From Spirochaetota bacterium (lineage in GTDB: Bacteria > Spirochaetota > Spirochaetia > Treponematales > Treponemataceae), in contig JAKPSR010000311.1 of assembly GCA_029571425.1 (NCBI GenBank), positions 1-13,212 on the forward strand: 13,212 nt of DNA. Direction: 5' to 3'. Positions 7,654 to 12,585 of the stretch are shown in pieces. Below the pieces are notes generated by a model. It was not told the DNA's origin. It worked only from the letters and a program-made list of their open reading frames with translations, and did not search any database. A program made the translations under genes and the position numbers. Each line of letters starts with the position of its first letter. Position 1 is the first letter of the stretch.

Positions 7654-7683
7654 GGGCCATCATGGCCCACGGGAAAACCCGTG
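7654..7683. promoter_or_regulatory. Two adjacent dyads in the leader of the uridylyltransferase gene
   Basis: A perfect 15-bp odd palindrome, GGGCCATCATGGCCC (7654-7668), directly abuts a second perfect dyad with 6-bp arms and a 4-base loop (CACGGG 7668-7673, CCCGTG 7678-7683). Both lie just downstream of the predicted start of transcription (about 7686, minus strand) and upstream of the likely TTG start. They could be operator sites or hairpins in the mRNA leader. No protein can be assigned. Confidence 0.4.
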
Positions 7684-7692
7684 CCGCGTAAA

Positions 7693-7720
7693 ATTCTACC
7701 GTTTTTCGGGATTAAGTCAA
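7693..7720 (-). promoter_or_regulatory. Predicted promoter of the uridylyltransferase gene
   Basis: On the minus strand: TTGACT (7720-7715), a 16-base spacer and TAGAAT (7698-7693), a near-consensus sigma70-type promoter. Transcription would begin near 7686, which excludes the ATG at 7805 as start for this transcript. The site lies in the gap divergent to comM. Confidence 0.65.
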
Positions 7721-7783
7721 GGCGCGAGAAGATCATACCACGGGAGCCATCGCGCGAGAAGTCGCCGATGGGATAGGCGAAAT

Positions 7784-9400
7784 ATGGAAATATACTGTTT
7801 TTCACCCTTTGGGTACGCCGGGGAACTCATTAAGGTCGAGGCCGACCTGCGGCGCGGCATCCCGTCGATCGACATCGTCGGCCTGCCGGACGGGGCGGTC
7901 CGCGAGTCGCGCGAGCGGATGCGCGCCGCGATCCGGAACGCCGGGCTCGAGTTCCCGCTCGAGAGGATATTGATCAATCTCAGCCCTGCCGGGCTCCGAA
8001 AGGAAGGCAGCGGGTTCGACCTCCCGATCGCCCTTGCCGTCCTCGTCGCCTCGAACGGCCTTGGCACGGGGCCCGACGAGGGGGCGGCCCTCGTCGTCGG
8101 CGAGCTTGAGCTCTCGGGACGCGTGCGCGGCGCGCGCGGTATCCTCGCCGCCGTAACCCTTGCCCGCAAGAACGGTATTACCCTCTGCCTTGTCCCGCGC
8201 GAGAACGAGGAAGAAGCCCGCCTCGCCGGCTCAGGCTCAATCGCCGGGGTGTCGAGCCTCTCCGAGGCCTTTCACTGCTTGCTGGCCGGGAGCGCGGGGC
8301 TTACCTACGCGCCCGACGCGGGTGAGCCAGACCGGGCCATGGCGCCCAACTCGCGATCGGCCGCGGAAGGCGCCATCCGCTGGCCGAGCGAACCGGGCGC
8401 CGACCTCGCGACGGTGCGTGGCCAACCGACCCTGCTCCGCGCCCTCGAGATCGCGGCGGCGGGCGGCCATCATCTGCTTGCCTACGGCGCGCCAGGCTCG
8501 GGAAAAACCCTTGCCCTCTCCCGTTTTTCCGCCCTCCTTCCCCTCCTGGACGAGGAAACGGCCCTCGTCGTGACGCGGATACACAGCATCGCCGGGCTTA
8601 CCGGGCCGGATCGGCATCCCGACGCGCTCGTCTCCAACGCGCCCTTTCGGTCGCCGCATCAGGGAGCGAGCCTCGAGGGAATGGCGGGCGGCGGACGAGC
8701 CTGCGTCCCCGGCGAGATGTCCCTCGCGCACGGCGGGGTGCTTTTCCTCGACGAGGCTCATCTCTTCCGCGGGCCCGTGATCCAATCCCTCCGCGGTCCC
8801 CTCGAGACCGGACGCGTCGCCGTCTCGCGCGCGGGCCGTTCTTCCGTGTTCCCCGCGCGGTTCCAACTCCTACTCGCCCTTAATCCCTGCCCTTGCGGGA
8901 ATTTCGGGATACCGGACCGAACCTGCGTCTGCCTTCCGGAAGCGATAGAACGGCACTGGAGGCGCTTCACCGCGCCCCTGCTCGATCGGATAGACCTCCG
9001 GATCGAGGTGCGCCCGCCCGACCCCGAGCGGCTCATCGAGGAAGCCGAGATTCCCCTCGCCGACGCGCGCGCGAGGATAGCCCGCGCCCTCGCGGCGCAG
9101 CGCGAGCGCCAAATGGACGAGGTTCCCCCTGCCGAGCGCGACGTCGGGGGCTGTCCATGGAAAAACGGATTTCTTCCTCCCGAAGGGATCGCCCGACATT
9201 GCGTCCTTCGCGGCCGCGCAAAGGAAGTTTTCGTGCGCGGTTCGCGCGCCCAATGCCTTTCCGGGCGAGGGGCGCACGGTGTGCTGCGGGTCGCGAGGAC
9301 CATCGCCGACCTAGCGGGGCGGGCGGAAATCTCGGTCGATGACGTGGAGGAAGCCTTGGGCCTTCGCCGGTGGGCGGGCGCCCTCGCAGATTTTCTTTAG
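7784..9400 (+). CDS. comM: YifB/ComM-family Mg-chelatase-like AAA+ ATPase, 538 aa
   Basis: ComM/YifB-type AAA+ ATPase, a hexameric helicase that in naturally competent bacteria extends branch migration during uptake recombination; it is widespread also in bacteria not known to be competent. Residues 1-170 form the Lon-protease-like N-domain (MEIYCFSPFGYAGELIKVEADL, VGLPDGAVRESRERMRAAI, INLSPAGLRKEGSGFDLPIAL). Walker A is GAPGSGKT (235-242) and Walker B GGVLFLDE (317-324). NPCPCGNFG (367-375) and CVC (381-383) give the usual cysteine cluster, and the C-terminus has RVARTIADLAGRAEISVDDVEEAL. Length is close to the family norm. The frame is open upstream, but conserved sequence begins at the ATG at 7784, preceded by a weak AGG. 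The stop overlaps that of the convergent PHP gene by 4 bases. Confidence 0.95.
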   Translation: MEIYCFSPFGYAGELIKVEADLRRGIPSIDIVGLPDGAVRESRERMRAAIRNAGLEFPLERILINLSPAGLRKEGSGFDLPIALAVLVASNGLGTGPDEGAALVVGELELSGRVRGARGILAAVTLARKNGITLCLVPRENEEEARLAGSGSIAGVSSLSEAFHCLLAGSAGLTYAPDAGEPDRAMAPNSRSAAEGAIRWPSEPGADLATVRGQPTLLRALEIAAAGGHHLLAYGAPGSGKTLALSRFSALLPLLDEETALVVTRIHSIAGLTGPDRHPDALVSNAPFRSPHQGASLEGMAGGGRACVPGEMSLAHGGVLFLDEAHLFRGPVIQSLRGPLETGRVAVSRAGRSSVFPARFQLLLALNPCPCGNFGIPDRTCVCLPEAIERHWRRFTAPLLDRIDLRIEVRPPDPERLIEEAEIPLADARARIARALAAQRERQMDEVPPAERDVGGCPWKNGFLPPEGIARHCVLRGRAKEVFVRGSRAQCLSGRGAHGVLRVARTIADLAGRAEISVDDVEEALGLRRWAGALADFL

Positions 9401-10260
9401 GAAGCGGAAAACGCGACGCGAGCGGCGAGCGGTTCGGGAAGATAGCGGTCGTCGATCGCGAGGCGACCGGCGGTTCGGCCGATCTTACGGTCGGGGCGCG
9501 CCTCCCCATGAAAGTCACTGCCGGCGGTAACGAGAAGGCCAAGCTCCCCGGCAAGGGCCTCAAGGCGTTTCCCGTCGACCACGCGAACGGCCGGATGCCA
9601 GGCCTCGATCCCGACGACTCCCCGATCCCGAAAATCCGTCAAGATCGACGGGATGTGGCCCCACGAGACATACAGCGACAGAGGATGGGCGAGTATCGGG
9701 AGCCCGCCCGCCGCCCGTATCGCGGCGACGGCCGCGTCGAGCGAGACCCCTTTGCGGGGAACGTAATACGGACGGTCCTTGGCGAGATACCGATCGAAGG
9801 CTTGCTGACGATTCCGGACTATCCCCCGATCGGCGAGGTAGCGCGCGAAATGGGGCCTGCCGACCACCCCGTTTGGGGAAAGGGCCTGCACCCCCGCGTA
9901 CTCAACGTCGAGCCCGTCGGCGCGCATGCGGTCGGCGATCCCCCGATTCCGCTCCTCGCGATCCGAACGAAGCGCGGTTACCAACGACTCAAGGTCGACC
10001 AGCCCGGCGGGCGCGCCTATGTCGAGCCCGAGCCCCAGAAGATGGCACTCGCCCGGCTCCCATTCGACGTCGAGCTCTATCCCGGCCAGAAAGCCAATGC
10101 CAAGCCGACTCGCCTCGGCCGCGGCCTCCGAGTTCCCGGCGAGGGTGTCGTGGTCGGTTAGGGCGAACGTCCGTATCCCGGCGTCGGCGGCGTGCGCCGC
10201 GAGGTTCGCAGGGGTAAATGACCCATCGGAGGCCGTCGAATGGGTGTGCAAGTCGATCAT
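9397..10260 (-). CDS. PHP-domain phosphoesterase, TrpH/YciV (RNase AM) family, 287 aa
   Basis: A PHP-domain metal-dependent phosphoesterase. The metal-site motifs are all present: DLHTHSTASDG (H5, H7, D12), TDHD (D36, H37, D38), E62, GRPHFAR (H137), AHP (H192) and GSDFHG (D249, H251). This order and the approximately 285-aa length match the YciV/TrpH branch, whose studied members are 5'-3' exoribonucleases (RNase AM) or 3',5'-nucleotide bisphosphate phosphatases. A polymerase-associated or histidinol-phosphatase PHP is less likely. It is cytosolic. The ATG at 10260 lies 8 bases after a TACTAT box with AAGG touching the ATG, so the mRNA is probably leaderless. It is divergent from the cyclic-nucleotide-domain operon with overlapping promoters, and overlaps the comM stop by 4 bases. 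Confidence 0.93.
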   Translation of the reverse strand: MIDLHTHSTASDGSFTPANLAAHAADAGIRTFALTDHDTLAGNSEAAAEASRLGIGFLAGIELDVEWEPGECHLLGLGLDIGAPAGLVDLESLVTALRSDREERNRGIADRMRADGLDVEYAGVQALSPNGVVGRPHFARYLADRGIVRNRQQAFDRYLAKDRPYYVPRKGVSLDAAVAAIRAAGGLPILAHPLSLYVSWGHIPSILTDFRDRGVVGIEAWHPAVRVVDGKRLEALAGELGLLVTAGSDFHGEARPDRKIGRTAGRLAIDDRYLPEPLAARVAFSAS

Positions 10261-10267
10261 CCTTCAT

Positions 10268-10273
10268 ATAGTA
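10268..10273 (-). promoter_or_regulatory. -10 box of the PHP gene
   Basis: TACTAT on the minus strand (10273-10268) with seven bases to the ATG at 10260. No good -35 is seen at normal spacing. The expected -35 region overlaps the promoter of the divergent operon (10284-10313), so the two may compete for polymerase. Confidence 0.4.
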
Positions 10274-10283
10274 GCATAAAAAA

Positions 10284-10313
10284 TGGACTAAACTCCACCA
10301 TCTGTGCTATACT
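10284..10313 (+). promoter_or_regulatory. Predicted promoter of the cyclic-nucleotide-domain operon
   Basis: TGGACT (10284-10289), an 18-base spacer and TATACT (10308-10313). Transcription should start near 10320. The short leader holds the palindrome AACCGGTT (10323-10330) and the Shine-Dalgarno GAGGTG (10333-10338) before the ATG at 10344. Confidence 0.6.
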
Positions 10314-10343
10314 GGCTTGTATAACCGGTTTTGAGGTGGACGA

Positions 10344-11306
10344 ATGCCAAAAGCAGTACAGTACAAGCCCAACTCGATCATCTACTTTGCCGGGGACGTC
10401 GACGATCGCGTGTTTTTGCTGCAAAAAGGGCGCGTCGCCCTCACCTCAACCGACATCGAGACCGGCAAGCAGGTTACCGAGTACATCCGCGAGGGCGAAT
10501 TCTTCGGCGTCAAGTCCGCCTTGGGCCACTTCCCGCGCGAGGAAAGCGTGATGGTCCTCACCGATTCATACGTCCTCTCGTTCTCGACCGCCGAGTTCGA
10601 GGCCTTCGTCCAATCAAATACCCGCATCATCATGAAGATGCTCAAGGTATTCTCGAATCAGCTGAGGCATATCCACCGCCAGATCGAGTCGCTCCTCCAC
10701 AGCGAGGAGCAAACCAATCCCGAGGACGGGCTCCACTCCGTCGCGACCGTCTTCTTCAATTCCCAGCAATACCGGGCCGCCGCGGAGGTCGCCGTCCGCT
10801 ACCTCCGCCTCTATCCTTCCGGGAAATACCTGCAGGAGATGAAGCAGATCGCGCAAAACGCCAAGACGAGCGGCCGGTCCCTCGGGGAGTATTCCCCCGG
10901 CGACGAGCCCCGAAAGGCGGGCGGGCCCGTCGGGAACGATCCCAACCTGGCGATGACCCTCGCCGAGGGACTCGCCTCGCAGAAGAAGTGGGACGAGGCG
11001 TACAAGCAGTATCACTCGGTCATCGAGGTCGGGGACTCGCCGGTCATCGGCAAGGCATACCTCGGCGCCGGCCGCTGCCTCTATGAGCAGGACGAGTTCG
11101 TCCGCTGCGTCCAGCTTCTCACCGGCTTCATCAGCCACGACCCCAAGTCGCCGCAGATGGGCGAGGTCCTGATGTACATGGGCCTGTGCTACCAGAAAAT
11201 GGGCGACGTCGACAAGGCCCGCGCCTTCTACTCGAAGGCGCAATCGATGGCGGGGCCCCAGCTCGCCCCCCGGGTCAAGGAACTAATCGCCTCGTGCGGA
11301 GGATGA
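10344..11306 (+). CDS. Cyclic-nucleotide-binding-like domain protein with C-terminal TPR repeats, 320 aa
   Basis: The N-terminal 115 residues form a cyclic-nucleotide-binding (cupin-like) domain: SIIYFAGDVDDRVFLLQKGRVALT and YIREGEFFGVKSALG. The nucleotide-phosphate motif is degenerate: where Crp has F-G-E-(L/M)-A and R-S-A, this has FFGVKSALGHFPREESV, so it may not bind cAMP. A helix (SNTRIIMKMLKVFSNQLRHIHRQIESLL) links to a C-terminal TPR-like region from about residue 130 with helical pairs (ATVFFNSQQYRAAAEVAVRYLRLYP; GRCLYEQDEFVRCVQLLTGFI; LCYQKMGDVDKARAFYSKAQS). There is no DNA-binding domain, so it probably works by protein contact, perhaps with the Crp-like product of the next gene, whose ATG begins 1 base after this stop. 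The start has a good Shine-Dalgarno. Confidence 0.88.
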   Translation: MPKAVQYKPNSIIYFAGDVDDRVFLLQKGRVALTSTDIETGKQVTEYIREGEFFGVKSALGHFPREESVMVLTDSYVLSFSTAEFEAFVQSNTRIIMKMLKVFSNQLRHIHRQIESLLHSEEQTNPEDGLHSVATVFFNSQQYRAAAEVAVRYLRLYPSGKYLQEMKQIAQNAKTSGRSLGEYSPGDEPRKAGGPVGNDPNLAMTLAEGLASQKKWDEAYKQYHSVIEVGDSPVIGKAYLGAGRCLYEQDEFVRCVQLLTGFISHDPKSPQMGEVLMYMGLCYQKMGDVDKARAFYSKAQSMAGPQLAPRVKELIASCGG

Positions 11307-11307
11307 G

Positions 11308-11952
11308 ATGAGTGACGTGTTTGCCGCCTTTTCACGGTTCGCGAAGACATTCCCCAAGGGCTCGGTAATCTTCTCCGAGTTCGAGCCGGGGGACTGCTTT
11401 TACCTCATCCAATCAGGCCGCGTCCAGCTCATCAAGATCGTCAACGGCTTCGAGAAGAACCTCGACATCCTTCAGCCCTCCGAGATCTTCGGCGAGATGG
11501 CCATCCTCGAGAACTCGCCGCGCTCCGCCACCGCCATCGCCTACGACGACGTGAAGGCACTCGAGTTCAACAAGGCCAACTTCGAGGTATTGATGATGGG
11601 CAACCCCGCCATCGCGATGAAGCTCCTCAAGACCTTCGTCAAGCGCATCTACGCCCAAAAGCGCCGCTTCATGATCCTCACCGTCCCCGATCGCATGGCC
11701 CGCGTCGGCGACGTCTTCCTGATGCTCGACGAGACCCAGCCCAACATCGACAAGACCACCGACATCCGCACCTTCTCGACCACCATCGACGAGGTCGCGC
11801 GCTGGGCCGGCCTCGCCGTCGAGGAAGTCGAGGACGAGCTCAACCGCTTCATCGACCAGGGCAAGATGGAGATCTACGACGACCGCATCGTCGTCAAGAA
11901 CCTCACCGAGCTGTACCGCTACGTCAACGCGCGGCGGAACAAGGATAGCTAG
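11308..11952 (+). CDS. Crp/Fnr-family transcriptional regulator, 214 aa
   Basis: A Crp/Fnr-type regulator. The cyclic-nucleotide domain spans about residues 10-115, and its phosphate-binding motif is intact: FGEMAILENSPRSATAIA (G62, E63, R72, S73), the pattern used by cAMP-binding Crp proteins. A long dimer helix follows (MKLLKTFVKRIYAQKRRF). The C-terminal winged helix includes TTIDEVARWAGLAVEEVEDELNRFIDQGKMEI (about 158-189). No cysteine cluster of the Fnr type is present. The ATG at 11308 is preceded by GGAGG (11298-11302) inside the end of the upstream gene, with one base between stop and start, so translation is probably coupled. No convincing terminator follows before the tRNA promoter. 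Confidence 0.92.
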   Translation: MSDVFAAFSRFAKTFPKGSVIFSEFEPGDCFYLIQSGRVQLIKIVNGFEKNLDILQPSEIFGEMAILENSPRSATAIAYDDVKALEFNKANFEVLMMGNPAIAMKLLKTFVKRIYAQKRRFMILTVPDRMARVGDVFLMLDETQPNIDKTTDIRTFSTTIDEVARWAGLAVEEVEDELNRFIDQGKMEIYDDRIVVKNLTELYRYVNARRNKDS

Positions 11953-11984
11953 GCCCGGCCAGCCGTTGCCAAACGGGTGGCGTC

Positions 11985-12013
11985 TTGACTCCCCTCTACT
12001 GCATTGGTATACT
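11985..12013 (+). promoter_or_regulatory. Promoter of tRNA-Thr
   Basis: TTGACT (11985-11990), a 17-base spacer and TATACT (12008-12013), close to consensus. Transcription would begin near 12020, a few bases before the mature tRNA 5' end at 12026. The 32 bases between the Crp-like stop and the -35 hold only a weak 5-bp hairpin without a T-run. Confidence 0.75.
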
Positions 12014-12025
12014 TTCAACTCATGC

Positions 12026-12098
12026 GCCAAGATAGCTCAGTCGGCAGAGCAGCACCCTCGTAACGTGCAGGTCTTGGGTTCGATTCCCAATCTTGGCT
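12026..12098 (+). tRNA. tRNA-Thr (anticodon CGU)
   Basis: A complete cloverleaf: acceptor GCCAAGA (12026-12032) with TCTTGGC (12091-12097) and discriminator T12098; D stem GCTC/GAGC; anticodon loop CTCGTAA (12057-12063) with anticodon CGT (12059-12061), reading ACG threonine codons; T stem TTGGG/CCCAA around loop TTCGATT. The anticodon stem is GCAC/GTGC plus a C-C mismatch at the loop-closing 31:39 pair. CCA is not encoded. The 17 bases at the 3' end (12082-12098) recur at 12264 and 12446. Confidence 0.95.
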
Positions 12099-12103
12099 AA
12101 AAA

Positions 12104-12136
12104 ACAACCGGCTCCCTCGGGGCCGGTTGTTTTTTT
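12104..12136 (+). terminator. Rho-independent terminator of tRNA-Thr
   Basis: ACAACCGGC (12104-12112) pairs with GCCGGTTGT (12122-12130), extendable by a T-G wobble and two C-G pairs to a 3-base loop, followed by seven Ts (12130-12136). The A-run on the other side gives a T-run on the minus strand, so it can work both ways. Confidence 0.9.
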
Positions 12137-12140
12137 ATTG

Positions 12141-12279
12141 GCCAAGATTGAGAATCGAAACGAAAGGGCCGCCGAGCGAATGCGAGGATTAGCCGACAGG
12201 ATGTCGGCGTCAGGCCCTGGAGGCGGCTCGAAGGGAGGACACACGACGTGTCCGACCGGAGAGGATTCCCAATCTTGGC
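12141..12279. repeat. Structured element 1, bounded by inverted copies of the tRNA tail
   Basis: Starts with the inverted tail GCCAAGATTGAGAATC (12141-12156) and ends with the direct tail GATTCCCAATCTTGGC (12264-12279); the ends pair over 16 positions with one mismatch. Inside are hairpin a, GCCGAC (12192-12197)/GTCGGC (12203-12208) with loop AGGAT, and hairpin b, GGACAC (12237-12242)/GTGTCC (12248-12253) with loop ACGAC. It could be a structured RNA or a small mobile or palindromic DNA element. I cannot name a known family. Confidence 0.6.
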
Positions 12280-12287
12280 TAAGAAAA

Positions 12288-12318
12288 ACAACCGGTCCGC
12301 AGGGCCGGTTGTTTTTTT
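12288..12318 (+). terminator. Second copy of the tRNA terminator hairpin
   Basis: ACAACCGG (12288-12295) pairs with CCGGTTGT (12305-12312), extendable by T-G, C-G and C-G to loop GCA, followed by seven Ts. Compared with the first copy one base pair is missing from the stem and the loop differs, but pairing is kept. It has no gene directly upstream; it sits in the second 182-bp repeat unit. Confidence 0.85.
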
Positions 12319-12322
12319 ATAG

Positions 12323-12461
12323 GACAAGATTGGGAATCGAACCGGAGCGACGTCCCGACCGAAAGGGAGGGCCTGGCGCATGGACGCGCCAGGAGTCGCG
12401 TAGGCGGCCTGGAAGGAGCGCGCACGACGCGCGCGACTGGAAGGCGATTCCCAATCTTGGC
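12323..12461. repeat. Structured element 2, diverged copy of element 1
   Basis: Inverted tail CAAGATTGGGAATCGA (12325-12340) faces the direct tail CGATTCCCAATCTTGGC (12445-12461). Hairpin a is CCTGGCGC (12372-12379)/GCGCCAGG (12386-12393), loop ATGGAC. Hairpin b is GCGCGC (12418-12423)/GCGCGC (12429-12434), loop ACGAC. Compared with element 1, hairpin b changes three base pairs and hairpin a about five, each with both sides changed so that pairing is kept, while the ACGAC loop is unchanged. The inverted tail here also includes the GGTTCGATTC part of the tRNA T-loop region. Confidence 0.6.
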
Positions 12462-12462
12462 T
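12446..12462 (+). other. Probable attachment-site core at the left end of an integrated element
   Basis: The third 17-base tRNA-tail copy lies at the exact change from GC-rich array to AT-richer sequence with an integrase gene 123 bases further. Tyrosine recombinases commonly use the 3' end of a tRNA gene as target, leaving a direct repeat at each end of the insert. The matching right-end copy would lie outside the window. Which of the three copies is the working core is not certain. Confidence 0.6.
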
Positions 12463-12466
12463 TATT

Positions 12467-12493
12467 CCAACTCCTTGCGTTGCAAGGAGTTGG
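12467..12493. repeat. Perfect 12-bp hairpin next to the attachment core
   Basis: CCAACTCCTTGC (12467-12478) and GCAAGGAGTTGG (12482-12493) are perfect reverse complements with a 3-base loop (GTT), starting 4 bases after the third tRNA-tail copy. No T-run follows on either strand, so it is not a standard terminator. It may be a recombinase or accessory-protein site, or an mRNA structure upstream of the integrase. Confidence 0.6.
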
Positions 12494-12585
12494 GTCACTA
12501 CCACCACAACGGACGTGACGCTGAATCCACTTGTGTGCAACGAATGTGCAATGAACGCATTCGAGCACTCTTGCCGGAGAAGCTC

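Larger units (their letters stand above)
12082..12462 (+). repeat. Tandem array: three copies of the tRNA-Thr tail at a 182-bp period
   Basis: The 17 bases GATTCCCAATCTTGGCT occur at 12082-12098 (inside the tRNA), 12264-12280 and 12446-12462, exactly 182 bases apart each time. Units 1 (12082-12263) and 2 (12264-12445) share the same order: tail copy, terminator hairpin with seven Ts, inverted tail copy, an A-shaped loop hairpin, the stretch AGGCGGC, a hairpin with loop ACGAC, and GACNGGA. Between these marks the sequence has diverged. No protein-coding gene is evident in this stretch. The third copy is only the 17-base tail and is followed by AT-rich integrase sequence. Confidence 0.9.

Noticed and set aside
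7623..7805. N-terminal extension of the uridylyltransferase to ATG 7805
   Set aside because: It contains the gene's own predicted promoter, overlaps the start of comM, and the residues do not look like a conserved domain.
12082..12462. CRISPR array or integron attC sites
   Set aside because: Only two full units with a 182-bp period, hairpin-filled spacers, no cas genes, and no GTTRRRY-type attC core sites.
12020..12540. Minus- and plus-strand open frames across the tRNA and repeat array (for example 12020-12244, 12097-12540, 12093-12518)
   Set aside because: They read through the tRNA, terminators and palindromes, have no Shine-Dalgarno and give low-complexity tRNA-antisense-like peptides; the array is better explained as structured non-coding DNA.
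12463..12585. Earlier starts for the integrase (GTG 12535, ATG 12544)
   Set aside because: The frame is open there, but only ATG 12586 has a well-spaced GGAGA; the frame continues open through the attachment core, so openness alone is not evidence.
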